This document shows positions 51,480 to 63,906 of a stretch of DNA of 64,000 bases, piece after piece (the stretch's first letter is position 1; the number at the start of each line of letters is the position of its first letter). Below the pieces are notes generated by a model that had not been told where the DNA came from, did not search any database, and saw only the letters and a list, made by a program, of their open reading frames with translations. The stretch lies in NCBI GenBank assembly GCA_031213475.1, contig JARUPZ010000002.1, forward strand, positions 6,581,049 to 6,645,048. Reading direction: 5' to 3'. The translations under genes were made by a program, and so were the position numbers. The DNA comes from Nereocystis luetkeana. Its lineage: Eukaryota > Sar > Phaeophyceae > Laminariales > Laminariaceae.

Positions 51480-53080
51480 GATGTTAGTGTTTACCTCATC
51501 CCGCCCCTACCGCCCCCTTCCTTCTATACCCCCTACACCGGGTACTGGTAAGAGCGGGCGGGCGTTCTGCAGCGAGAACGTCGGTGCAGGAGGGGTCTCC
51601 GCTCTTCGCTTGTGATTTCCGCGGTTCCCGCACTCACGGGCCACGAATGAGAAACTGACGACATGGATGCTCCACACGGAGAGTGCCCGTGCCCGTGCCC
51701 CCGTCCTCCACCAAGCTTCCCAAGAGGCCCCACCCGGCAGGCACTCCACTGCCAACACACTTGCCGGAAACAGTATCGACAATTCCGTCTACGCCGTGCC
51801 CATTGTACGTCCCCTATAGCCCCTTCCCGGTGGTGCAGGTATCGACCAGAACGATGTATCTACCGAGCCCCCCCCCCCCCCCCCCCCTCTACTAGTACAA
51901 GCGCGTCTCCCCATTACCACTTATCGAACCTTTTTTTAGACAAAGCCGCCGTCGAAATACCCTCTCCTATGTTCTCTGCCGGCAGTGGAGACGACGTTAC
52001 CCCAGCGCCTGCCGCTCCCCCCATTTTACCGCCTGGTAACGTGACCCCTGCCTAGCCGGCCACCGTTTTCAACATAGCGGCTGCGTTGGGAACCACCTCT
52101 CCTACCCTCCCAGTCCCGACTGGGTGCCCGTCCCGGACAAAGCTGCATTGCAAGAATGTTTCCTTCCACCCCCGGTCGACCCCTACGACTCAGACGGGTG
52201 TGCGACGGAAGGTCGTCAGGCGCTGCTTGTCTCGTTGTCTCAAGCAACTACTGTAGCTTCGCGTGATGCCAAGACTGCCTTGTACTATAGTTTCGCCTGC
52301 TCCGCCTCTGTTGCCTTCGCCTTGCTGTGTGCGCTCCCGCCTCTCCTTATCTTGTAGGAATTTGGTTCGACCCGGACGCGCCGCCAGCAAGGCGCCACCG
52401 TTGACCTGCCATACAACCACCGTTGACTGCCGTTTCTACCAATCGGACCCTATGCCACCGCCCGCCCGACGAACGGTCGCCGTCTCGTTCCTCTCTCGGC
52501 GGCCATGAGCCCCTTCATGAACGGCCCACCACCCTCTCTCGAGATGATTGAGAACGTTCTCTGGCGTCCGGTCTCGTTTGCGTCCCTCGCATCGGTTGGG
52601 ATCCCCCCGCCACTGTACCGTACTACGATACCTTCCAGCGGTAGTCACTGTTGGTACAAAATCCGAGCTGGTTCACTCACGTGCTTGTTGTTTTAGGAAA
52701 AATCACCCATACGCCGACCAAAGGCATTTACTTTGTTCGTTTTCTTGACGAGCCGGGCACACCGATCGAGCTATCTTCCTTCTTCGGCGCGCTACACAAG
52801 TACAACAGGCACCGTCTCTAGTTCTTGGTGTCTGGAATTTGTTTTGAGGTGGGGCGCTTTTTCCGTCGTGTTCTACGTAACGTCGTTGAAATTCGTGGAC
52901 GCTGACGTTGCTAGCTTTTGGGGTCGTCGCCACCACTGCTGCCTGCTCGCGATTCAAGCCATGGTCCTGAAGATCCTGTCGTGCAATACACATGCTCATT
53001 CGGCGGTGGAGGCGCCTGATTTGGCGGTGTTGGTGCTGAGCACCGGTTCGAGAAAAGCACGATTTACCCAGCGATAGTGC
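51480..53080. mobile_element. Possible fossil of a retroelement, broken
   Basis: C-rich, proline-rich, coding-like sequence followed by protein-like stretches unlike the host exons. It may be an old LTR-type retroelement relic; family and limits are uncertain and it is clearly broken. A C-run lies at 51871-51887. Confidence 0.2.
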
Positions 53081-55804
53081 TCGCGGTCCATTTCGCGTTC
53101 CCGAGACGGGTTCAGCTTTCCTGCTCAATGGGTCTCGCACACGGACGCACTGATACCGCCACGGCCGCAGGCCAGTCGCCGGCCGGCGATTTTGTCCCCT
53201 TCGCACCGTTGGAATAGTCGAAACGTCGTCTTAAGAGTGACGTGATATCGAGGGCAGTTCTTGGCAAAACTATGGCAAACCCACCAATTGGTGATATAGC
53301 GTTGTCACTGCTGTCGTGGGAGTTTGCGGGGGGTTTGCAGCGTGCCGGGAGGGCCCGAGGGAAGGCCCCAAAGGAGATGCTCAACAAGAGCGAAACCATC
53401 TAGCATGTCGCCGGAAGAGCATGGACTGTCTGCTAGGATGTTGCCGGATGTTGCCGGGACCCACTCATTTGAGCGATTTTTTTGGCCCTGATGAATGTTT
53501 TGACGCCTTCCAAACCGGACGAATAATAAGAAACACGGAATATGTTTCAGGCTGGATTCTACACTAACTTCAGTATAACGGCTCCCGAGTTTCTTATCTT
53601 CCTGAAAATCTCAACGGGCCTTTTGTACCGTTTGTCTTCTTGCTATGTGTCCTGTAGCACTGTTAAGCGGATCGTTGAGGCCGTATTGTTTATCCGGGCC
53701 CAACGGCCGGCGGTGAACTAGGAGATCTGAAGCAGCGCCGCAAAAGGGGTAGAGTTTCGGTGGTCTAAACGGAAAACTGTATGAACATGCTCCTCGCGGA
53801 GCGTTAGCGACATCCCGTTGCGAAATCGCGATTGCGAAGGCTGATCCGCCGGACGAAGTTTGATAGCCGGTTGACACAGGCGCGCTCGAAGACCCTTAGA
53901 GGTGGGTGTGGAAGCCAAAGCATGCTGGACCTTGTTTGGGTCTACTGTACTCCGATAGCGGTGCTGACCAAACTATAGTGGGAAAGAAAATGTTGCGTGA
54001 GGAAGTTGCGCATGCCAGTCGTCTTACCGCCCATTGATTACCGGTTTGCCAGTATATAAGTGAGATGGCACGGTTAACCCCGATGTGGCGCGGCTACCCC
54101 TCCAGCTTTATTGGGATTCATGTCTAACACTGAAAAACACGACGAGGGAGTTCGGCCTCATCAAGTTTTTCGGAAGAGCGTGCAGCATTACGTGTACCGT
54201 GTCACCGTGCTGCCTACCCGCGTTTCGTACGGCTTCTTACATGCAGTTCGAGCATCCCTCCCCCCCCCCCCCCACCTTGCCCCACTGCTTTAGCCCGGGA
54301 TGCTCCTTCGAGTGGTCGGTGCTGTAATAATCGCCATTCATTTCCGGTTTTTTGTTGTTCCCTCTGAATATGCAAAGAGGTACGGAGCCTTCTAGCATTG
54401 CACTGTGCAGAAACCTACGTATGACTCTCATCCCAAGCGTTCATGTCCCCTCAATAGGACTGCGAGTCGAGATAATTCACGCCGCCGTTGCCGTCTGGAC
54501 GATAGTTTGTACGCAGCCCTCCCTCCCTCCTAAGAGTTGAGCACCGATCAACGACGGCGTTGGCATGCCATTCGGCCGGAAGGTCTACAGCAGTGTAACC
54601 CTGAACGCATCGGCGCCGCGGCCTGAAGCGGTCGGTGACAAACAACGCGTAGGTGTTTGGTGTTGCCACTTTCGTTGGTGTCACTGGAAAAGAGGGCCGA
54701 GATAACTGGGCACTGATCGCGATTTTTTGTGGGGCCTCAACCGGGAGGTTTTCCGTTCTTGACATTTCAAACGGCGTCGAGGCCCCACAGTCTATCGAGG
54801 GCCGACGTTCATACCGACCCGCCAATGAAAATCCGTTCCAGCGTGATCTACCGATACGTCAGTGAATAAATATGTTCCACTGGTATGGAATGCGGAGGGT
54901 GCATATTGCGCCGAGGTGATAGGATGCCGTCGAAAACCCACGGGTAAAAAAACAGTGATATCTACAGGGGCGAAGGTCTCGTCATCGAACAGGCGTACAG
55001 CGCGCGAAGAGGGACAGGTTGGGTCGGTTTATGAACCAATAGAAGGACGTATGATTGTCGGTGACATGAAGCCAATCTATCCCTCGTCGGCGAGCTTCTG
55101 TGTCTTAAGAAACGACCGAGTGCTGATGCGGAGGGAAGCACGCCAACTATGTTTTTGTCGGGAAGGGTCGGCGGCGATCTAAGAACGACTTGGCGTAGCA
55201 TCGACAAACATTTCGCATGGGCCCTTCTTGTTGCTCTAGCTCCCAGCTACCGTGCTAAACTAATCGCGCGACGGGATCACGAACTACTTTTTGTCGGCAG
55301 GAGCTTCGAGATCATCCGCGTCTAGCGAAAACTGGCGGCGGGATTGCCCGGGGGAAGCGGAAGCCTAGAAAAAGCGGTGCAACCGGAAACACAGTGCTGT
55401 TGCGATCGGTGGGAATAGACCGGGACAGGCCCAGGAGCACGAGTGGGGGCCGCAGCGGTGGCCATAGGTCTATCGCGGGAGCGAAACACACGGCGAGGCT
55501 ACGAGTGCAAGCCAGAGTCGTTCCTGGGGTACAGGGGGGTACCGTAACTTTTTTTTATCTCGCGTTCCTCGCGCGCGGGGCTCTATACCCCATTCACAAA
55601 AAAAGCGAGTTATGAACAAAACAGTGTACAAGAAAAAACCCCGATGCGATGCACAACAATCCCGTGAGTTCGGCATATACCTGGCGCTGAATACCCGGGT
55701 GCGGTGGTACGCCGAACGAGACTAGTTGAAAACACACGGGATAGCAACATGTTGTGTAGTGCCTCAAACGAGGAGCCCCGTCGGTCCATAATGTTCGGGC
55801 CCAC
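53081..55804. other. Unassigned region
   Basis: Includes a dispersed repeat at 53550-53625 (ACACTAACTTCAGTATAACG, CCCGAGTTTCTTATCTTCC) that resembles 11528-11600. No gene could be supported. Confidence 0.35.
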
Positions 55805-55919
55805 TATTACGGGGGGCCATATTACACAGGACCAACGGTAGACACAAAACCCTATATATATATATCCCTATTTTATTACCAACAATATTTGGTCCTATTA
55901 TCTATGGTCCCCCGTAATA
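55805..55919. mobile_element. TA-flanked palindromic MITE, copy 8
   Basis: Left end TATTACGGGGGGCCATAT; right end CTATGGTCCCCCGTAATA; the core holds a short TA run and AACAATATTTGG. Confidence 0.92.
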
Positions 55920-58052
55920 CTGTAGTACCACACCCCTGTACCGCACTGTGGAGGCATGGCTTTCCGTGCCACAGTCGAGCGAGGGACACTGCCGGGAGAC
56001 AAACCGCAGCCGACAGAAGAAGCAAGCTTCTGCGGGCGACCGTAGCAGTACGCGGCGCTTCGGTCAGCGTTGGGTCCGAGCGGAGACGAGATCCTGCCGA
56101 CGACGCCAAGGGTTAATACTCTCTCGGCACGAAGCTCGAGAGATGAGTCTGAAACGGTCTACGCACAAAACGCATCTTCCTCCAGACCTGCCTATTGGTG
56201 GAAGCTTGGGGGGGACTTGGCATCAAGCAGGCCTGCCTACTGCCCACGTCTTGATGGCAACTTCGGGACCCACCATCGTAGCCCAACAGGTAGCTGCGTA
56301 ACAGCTGCAGGCAGTGCATCCTCCTGATTTGTGTCTCAGTCCATATTCGAGGATAGCTCGAGAGCCACTGGTGGAACTCCGGGACCACGTCGACGTCGGG
56401 CGCAAGTTGCTGCTACCGCCGGCCCGTCGCCCTCCGATTTTTCCCATGCGTATAATACCAACACCGCGGAGATGCGGTGTGACTGGTGGAATTCCGCGAC
56501 CAGGTAGGTCGACGTCGCGCGCGAGCTGATACCGCCGACTCATCGTTCCCCCACTCTTTTCATGCCTCACAACACCGCGGAGATGTTGTGTGTCCCGCGG
56601 GATGGCCACCAAATAACCACTGGGACGCTCACGCGCTTGCTATGGCGATTCGCTCTTCTTCTAAATACCGATCCTACAGCAGTAGACAGACCACCGTTGA
56701 CGATGAGGACTACTGTACCATGCATTTAGTATATCTATGATGTGAAAATGCATGCCGGTGCTCCGTATTTAGTAGTACACGTATCATACGTATGGTGTTA
56801 TGTGGCACGGCACAGAGCAGAAACAGCGTTGTTTTGTAGAAACCAAAACAAGAGACAGAGGCCTCTAAAGACCGACTAGTCCAAACATTGCTACAGGAGA
56901 CAGATGTATCAAGTCCCTGGTGGATAATCCAGTGTCTCGCTATTAATGTCATCAGCACCTCGAAGTACACTCCCGTACCTCATAACACGCCAGCCTCGGA
57001 ACAATGAAATAAAGGTACTGGGCATGCCACACTGTAATACCTCACACTTCGCCACGCGCAAAGCACAGGGTATACTCCATCCCTCTGATGGGTACTATAG
57101 TACCGAGAAAACTGTGTACTGGTATGTCCTACACAGTGCCTCGGAGTGCGCCGTGCTCAAATGCTGGATAGACCCACATATTTCACATCCAAGAATACTC
57201 GAAAACTGAGTACAACTCAGTACATCACAATATCAAGTCAATGGGGGCAGCATGAATAATATCATGCCAACGCTGTAACTCGTTTGTGAAGGTGTTGGCG
57301 ACAGCTCTCTTTTCTGCGTTGCGAGTACCTTCTACGGGACGTGAGGGGATCTGCGACGCACCCTGTGCGCGTATTGAACCATGACTCGTAGAGCATACAT
57401 ACTCGGGGCTATAAAAGCGGACGTTCGTTCTACATACGTCGCATAGATACGAATCTGATACGCATTTTGAAGTTGTAAATACTACAAGAGTATCGCCTTC
57501 AGCACTCCCAGTACCTCAGAGCAGAGTGCACGACAGCCTCACCATCACATACAGTACTAGATGCCTGGTAGGCTCCATTATCTCAAGTGCTCGCCGCCAC
57601 GAAAAACTCTGGGTAATGACCTGCCCCAATACCTCACAGTATGTTCATTTCAAACATGGAGGATACTGGAGCAGGCTCCTCGTAGTGCCACTGCAGCCTG
57701 GTGTTACTCTCAATGCACGCAGCTGCAGCAAGGTGTGCGTCACATCGTACTTCTTCTTGCGTACTGCACGTACGAGTAGATAATGGCTGAATGCTTGAAG
57801 CGATAAAAACGCCATACTTGAATTTCCCATGACCCTTGCTCCTCAAACGTTGCGTCTCAAATCTGGGATCGCGTGGGAGGGCTCTTCGCCCCCTCCCCGC
57901 TACGGCGGTGCTCGCTTTGCTTTGGGATCGGGTGCGGGGGTCAAGGCGCTCTTCGACTTGAGTCGAACTACTCTGTCCCTGCTCACGTCGTCACGCAAAA
58001 ATAAACGTTGTTACTTCCTCGGAAAATAGCCCCCCCCAGCGAGGAACAACAC
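55920..58052. other. Unassigned region with a 110-bp tandem duplication
   Basis: At about 56365-56600 two units share TGGTGGAA(C/T)TCC(G)CGACCA, then GTCGACGTCG, ATACC..CCGCC and CAACACCGCGGAGATG. No exon was accepted in the region. Confidence 0.5.
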
Positions 58053-58123
58053 GTTTGGTCGGGAATCGAACCCAGGGCCAACCGAGCGTAGAACTACGAG
58101 GATATCACCTAAACCAGTACTCT
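58053..58123 (-). other. tRNA-like sequence (probable SINE head or tRNA pseudogene)
   Basis: The minus strand reads ACTGGTTTAGGTGATATCC (A-box-like) and, after a tRNA-like gap, CTGGGTTCGATTCCCGACC (B-box consensus). The flanks do not form a 7-bp acceptor stem, so it is unlikely to be a working tRNA. Confidence 0.6.
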
Positions 58124-59666
58124 TTGGCGACCGGGATAGAACTACGAATCGCACGCGAAAGATACTGCGTTTCAATAATAAGAAAATTACCTTTTGGTAC
58201 GCGTAGCCGTATGCAAGCGTTCGATTTTGTTCTGTTACAAAAACTGAAGCGAACAAACGAAGTGTTCATTCATTACGCTGCAGGTGTTTGCTTGGCTGCC
58301 TTTGTCTGGCGGGAGAGAAACCGGACTGACGAAAAACGAAGGTCGTGACAACACACCGTCTCCGTTCGGAACTCAGATGGCAAATTACATCCACTCATCA
58401 CCTTCTATTAATAGTAGCGGCCGCGACGTTCCTATGGCAGTAGCCTAACTCCTCTTTATCTTGTCTCACCGTCTGCCCTACTTCACCCCAAAAACCTGTC
58501 GCATCAAACCGCAGTGCGGCGCAACTCATACCAGGCATTTATCTTGTTTCCCCGTCCGTCGTACTTGCTTCAAAAACCGCACGTAGTCCAAAACTGAACT
58601 CGCTCCATCAGCGAGACAACGGTACGTGCTAAAACCGAAAATTCGTACTAGTCTTTACGGCATCTCTTCTTGGCATGCTCGGCGCAGATATGTTCGATGT
58701 GGCTGGCTGGGGCTTAACGCACTCGCAGGTGCTGCGGTGCTGCTGCCTACTTGAAGTACCAGGGCGGGGACTATTCTCCGGAACGGCGATAAAAATAATA
58801 AGGGTGGACCAAAGACCCTTGCGCGCACCACATATCAGAGAGGCGGCGGCTCTGTTACTTCGTGCTATCCGGCCATTGCGGTCTTAAAACCAGATCCCCT
58901 GCTCTCCTGCTGGACGCTTCACTTCACCCCCCTCCCTGTCTCCCTCCACCCTAAAAAAAAAATATCTTAAAAAGTTCGTCTGCACCATGCTAATCGTTGT
59001 TCTCTCTGCTCTAAAACGTTCGTCTGCATTGTGCTAATCGTTGCTCTTTCTCTGCCCTCATAACGTTTCGTTTGCATTTTTTTTAATTGTTGATCTCCCC
59101 ACCTAACGTGTTGCGTACACCAGCGAAATAATCAGATCCAAAGCACACGCGCTTGCGCTATTAATACTACTGCTGTAAATCTCTACGAATTACTTGACAT
59201 ACAGCATCGTGCAGATTGTATCTACGAAACATACATTACGGTACTAGAGGTGCATACACATCGGCGTCTGTTCCGGGCTATGGCGTACGGTTGTTGTCAT
59301 CCGCACGCGATACATGAAAGGAACACACGCGACGGGGATCTGGAGAGAAAGTTACATCGTGAACGAAAAAAAAAAAACGACTACGCGTACACAACAGAAA
59401 TTCACCACACACTAAAACACAACACCAATATATAACATAAGCATAAACATTAGAAAAAAAACCCGAAGTACCAAGCAATGCACAGCCATCGTGTCTCATC
59501 TTCTGCCACGGGGCTAGAGCTCAATGCCTGAAGCTACTCCATCATTTCGTCAGCAACAAATATCATATATACTACAACACACAAACGTATTGCAACATGT
59601 AGCTACGCGCCGTTCCTCAACCTCTCCTATCGAAACCGAATAAAAAGTCAGGTCGCAGGTCGCTCG
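58124..59666. other. Unassigned region with a small tandem repeat
   Basis: Three diverged units of about 55 bp (AACGTTCGTCTGCATTGTGC, TAATCGTTG) at about 58965-59095. Otherwise no feature. Confidence 0.4.
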
Positions 59667-60984
59667 CTACTGATCGTCGCAGATGACGTCCGCGCAAATG
59701 CAGGCCGTGTTTAAGGGTGACGGCTTCACTCCAAACCATTGGAACCACACGTCGTTGCCGCGCTTGATGTTACCCGAAACATCGTCCCGAAATTTTTGCA
59801 GAGGCACGGCGCTGCTCCCAGAGGAAAGAGAGAGATAAAGAGCATTGCAGAGAAGAGGCACAGACGGTGTGCGCAGCGAGCGTTAAAAAAGCGGAACGAT
59901 TTTTGGTGAGCGCGAGAAACACTTGCGACCGGCAGAAAAGGCAGCGGTATCTTTCGACTACGTATGCACCGCGGACAAATGCAGCAAAAGCACTGCACCT
60001 GGAGTATGGTATTCTTCACAAGGACTAAAGGACCGGGGAGCGTCTTCAACAGACACTTTTTCATTTTTTCCCGTTTTAGTAGTAGCTTAACGGAACAACC
60101 TTCGTGGAAAATGTTCCGGTTGCTCGAGGTTACGTAAACAGGCGTTGGATATCGTATCGGAATATTCGATATACCGATTTATCGTTTTTTTTTTATTAAA
60201 TGGAATTAGAGATTTTTCATGTATCGTATTCAATGAGATGTTCCCTCCGTCCCCTGGCATCCCCGTATTTTTATGCTGATCGTGCTGAACGAAACGTTTC
60301 AACGCACCGACTATCAAAGTAGTTGTACACCAGGTAGTGATCTGATTTTTCGTTGATCGATATTGTGTGATATCAACTCGACATGTCGTTCGATATCGAT
60401 CACTCAACGAAAAAGACAGCGAGACTGAAATCTGAAACCAGGAAAGAGGGGGCGCCCGCATGGTGGGGCCCTTTTTAAAAAAAGCCTTCTTTGTTGTTCT
60501 GGGAGAGAGTGACGAGAGCACCACTTCGTGGGCGACATCGCGACTACAACAGCACGGAAAAAGTACAAAGATGTCGAGGAAAAAAAGAGGTATGTCGGGT
60601 ATCTCTGCTTCTTTTGTTTTGTTTCATCGGTATCGCCTCGAACTCGATTTTCGTTCAAATATCCAACACTATGTACAACACGAGCACAAACAATGTACGC
60701 GCCGGACCGTCAGTAGACTGGCCGCAGATCTACAGACCCTACATGTCAGGCAGGGCACCTTTTGCGCACAGGACCATAATGGACACCTGGTATGTACCCG
60801 ATACTTTTGATTGTCCGCGGAGGAAGGCTAACCTTCTGAAAATGTGTAGACGGTTGTCGGGAAAGATAACCCACTTAGAGGGGTCGCCGAAGGGGCCCAG
60901 CGTGGTTCCCGTCCACACAGCTTCGTTCGCGACGCCATAAGAGCAGAACCCTCCCCATGCCGGAAGATACCTCTCTGGGTCCTC
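59667..60984 (-). CDS. YHS-like domain protein, copy B (last two exons)
   Basis: Exons 60984-60833 and 59814-59667 (minus) encode EDPERYLPAWGGFCSYGVA, a Trp-containing stretch, FPDNRLHIFR, then VPLQKFRDDVSGNIKRG, VWFQWFG, NTACIC and a stop. Exon lengths (152 and 148 nt; copy A 149 and 148) and the phase-2 junction equal those of copy A, so the two genes are paralogs. Roughly half of the residues match by eye. The donor GTTAGC is weaker than copy A's GTGCGT. The expected upstream exon (FxSxxNxxxFE type) was not seen in the remaining 3 kb; it may lie beyond 64000, or the copy may be truncated. A LINE is inserted 28 bp upstream of the exon acceptor. Confidence 0.78.
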
Positions 60985-61023
60985 CTGTAGTTGGAAGTCG
61001 GCGGGCAGTTGCGCGCGGGGGGG

Positions 61024-62425
61024 AAGGGGGCGTACTCATTTGTTGCTTGCCTTAGTCATTTGACCATTGACCACGCATCCCTTTCGAGACGGAGCACCGT
61101 TCCTACTCCTAATAGAGACACCTGCAACAGTTGGGCGCTCATTACGTTGTTTCCATAGATTAAATGGAAGCTTTTTGGCTAATCTTATCCCCTTCCTGTT
61201 TCGCCGCCTGCGGCCAGCATCTATCTCCTAGGATGGCGATCGTTTTCTCGCTACCATCTAGTGTACTAAAATATTACATGTCACGTTCGTCTATGTTCTT
61301 CTCCTCCAACACATCGCGTTTCTCCTCGTCTATGTCAAATTCTCCAACTACGTGAGTTCTAATATCTATTGCTTTGCCGCACGGGCACATCTGTGCATCT
61401 ACTTCCTTCTCCTCCCGGCTACTGGTATACCTCTTTCTTCTATCTGGCAGGTTAAGGTCCTCTACATGGAATCGGAGTTCAGCGTTTTCGGGAAGTCGAG
61501 CGGGCCGTGCAAATATGTTTTCATGCCTATCTATTTCTCTTGGCCCCCCGGGTGTGTCTTTATGTGTTTCTCCGCTTTTACCTTATTTCTTAGCGCAGCC
61601 TTTCCCTTCTCTCTGTGATTTTTTTCCACTTCTGTCTTGTACCCCCCAAAAATTCTCTATGGACTGCATCTATTCTTGGTTTCCTCCGATAGCCTTCCAT
61701 ACCATGTTGACTACGCTATCCCACCTCATTCCAGCTCGCCCTTTTTGCTACTGTCTCCCATACAGCTCTATCAGCTATGGCTGGCAACGTCTTTTGGCAT
61801 GTTCCTTACTCTATATTGCCATTTCAACTTTCTCACGTTTCTATTTGTCTTGAGTAGGTACATTCTCAGTTCTGCTCATAATACTGTATCACTCGTTGTA
61901 TTTGAGCACCCTAGTGTTTTTTTAGCTGCTGCCATCTGTCCAGCTGTTTTACGAACTTCGCATGCCCTATCCATACTTTTCCTGCGTACACTAGCTTTGG
62001 GACAATCACATTCAACAGGATTCATCTACTTTTGCTACCAGGTATGTACGCATCCCAAGAGCAGTCTTTCGAAATCTCTACGCCAAGATACGAATGCTGG
62101 TCTACGATCGATATTTCATCTTCTCCCCACTTCCAACAGAAAATTACCTGGGTCACCTTATCTTCGTTACATACAACTACTGCGCACTTCGTTACGTTCG
62201 CCGTCACTCTCCATTTCCTAGTATTAGTGTATTCTAGTGCCTTTTCTACTTGATTCTGCAATCCTTCGGATGGTTCTGATATCCCCACGAAGTCACCCGA
62301 AAACATCAATCCTGACAACATATATTCCCCCACCGTGACTCCCTGCTTTGCTGGTTCAACTGTCACTATCACGTCGTTAATATATATCTCGAATAGATTT
62401 TGTGACAACGTACATCCCTGTGCAA
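61024..62425 (-). mobile_element. LINE, 5'-truncated copy 3
   Basis: Same family as 737-4640. The minus strand encodes the C-terminal half of the reverse transcriptase from the VAQGC region: NLFEIYINDVIVTVEPAKQG, VTVGEYMLSGLMFSGDFVGI and CSWD. FSGD stands where the FADD catalytic motif is expected, and frameshifts follow, so it is dead. The 3' end is stop TGA, GTACG, CCCCC. It is flanked by a 12-bp direct duplication CGCGCGGGGGGG (61012-61023 and 62426-62437). Confidence 0.92.
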
Positions 62426-62445
62426 CGCGCGGGGGGGGGGGGGGA

Positions 62446-63187
62446 GGCTACTGCAGGTGAAAACATTAAAATATCCTTAGATGAACATATAAAGAACGGG
62501 CAAACGTAAAGTTTGCGAGACGCAGCGGTGTCCAGGTCGTTTCGAAAATGTGAGACAGGTTAGTGCGGCGGAATGAGCGTCATTGGCACCCCAAATTGTC
62601 TTAACCCCAGCTTCGCGCGCTAGCCTCTAAAGGCCCGCATCGGCCAGCGTCTGAGACGAGTCTTCGTCATACGACTTGAGGACGGTCATCACTAGACGAT
62701 CTGAGCAGCTATACGAGTCTCTGCACTCCGTTTTGGAAGTGCCTGCCTCTTCAGTGTGTCGCGGGCAAGTGGCGAGCACTCGTCGCTGCTGCATAGCTCA
62801 AGGCCCCTATTTTATTATATTCTTCACGATATTGAACTAGATACTTCGTACCAGCATGGTACCGGTGATGCATCGCGAACACATGAAATAATGTCACGAT
62901 CCGTGTTATTAGCCTCAAGTCCTTGTGCTGAACGCCCGAAGCGCGGATTGCAAAGTTGAGATCTTCACTCGCCTGGTGACAATGCAAGGAACTGGCAGTA
63001 TAGACTATATGGATAAGGTTTACCCTGAGAGAATTTCGATCACCTTGAAGCGATTAAATCAACGGGGTAATGTATCTACGTACTGTAGACGGATTCAAGA
63101 TCGGATACGACCACTCGAACTTACAAGCTTCTCGAAAAGCGAGGGTGTGATACCGTCGTTCTCGCCCAGCCAACCTATCAGTAATAT
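62446..63187. other. Unassigned region with one half of a direct repeat
   Basis: 62735-62830 (GGCGAGCACTCGTCGCTGCT and flanks) repeats at 63680-63790. The minus strand at 62560-62680 has coding-like content that I could not assign. Confidence 0.4.
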
Positions 63188-63195
63188 CTCTGCAC

Positions 63196-63650
63196 TAGAG
63201 ATGGGCACCGGATAGCATTTTTGAAAAACCTTAAAACCGGATTGGGGGCGCTATTCTCAAAAACGAAAAACCGGTTTGACACGGTTTTGTGATTGACAGT
63301 TATTAAAGTTGACATGATTATGCATGTGTCGACAGCATTTCCAAATAAAAGTCTCCAAAAAATTGGAAAGCACGGGTGGATTTTCGATTTTCCTCGATTT
63401 GCACCTCTTTGTGTACTCCTACCTGGTAAGCGGGCATCTTGTTCTCTTCTTTACCTTGTTTGCCCAACTTTCACACAGCCATGTTCATGTTCACGTTGTT
63501 CATAGCTGCAGGCTCGTTTTAGTATAGATGTGGGTGCCCCAGAAAACCCGTTTTTTTTTTCCTCTTGAAAACTCGTCTAGTTGCAAAACGCCTGCTGGGA
63601 TTCCAAAAACCGCGGTTAACCGGCTTTTCTTCATCCGATGCCCATCTCTA
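63196..63650. mobile_element. hAT-type MITE with perfect 8-bp target duplication
   Basis: 455 bp with inverted ends TAGAGATGGGCACCGGAT and ATCCGATGCCCATCTCTA (one mismatch), flanked on both sides by CTCTGCAC (63188-63195 and 63651-63658). The 8-bp duplication and AGAGATGGGC termini fit the hAT superfamily. No transposase is seen. Confidence 0.9.
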
Positions 63651-63784
63651 CTCTGCACCCGTCTTGGAACTGCATGTTACAGTGTGACGCGAACAGGTGG
63701 CGAGCATTCGTCGCTGCGTCGCTGCTGCGTAGCTCTGGGCCCCAGTTTTATGATATATCAGTAATAGTTTAGAGATTTTGTTCA

Positions 63785-63906
63785 GTACGAGGCACCATAG
63801 TAAATGGGGCCTGCAGTACGGTACACACAAAACCTATATATTTCCCTATTTTTACTATTACTATTAATAACTGTATTTGGACCTATTTACTATGCCCCCC
63901 CCTAGT
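63785..63906. mobile_element. TA-flanked palindromic MITE, copy 9 (eroded ends)
   Basis: GGCACCATAGTAAATGGGGC and GGACCTATTTACTATGCCCC with the family core AAACCTATATATTTCCC. The outermost bases of both ends are altered. Confidence 0.75.

Noticed and set aside
54085-55200. Several frames of 70-125 codons on both strands
   Set aside because: Neither strand shows splice-supported exons or a known domain.
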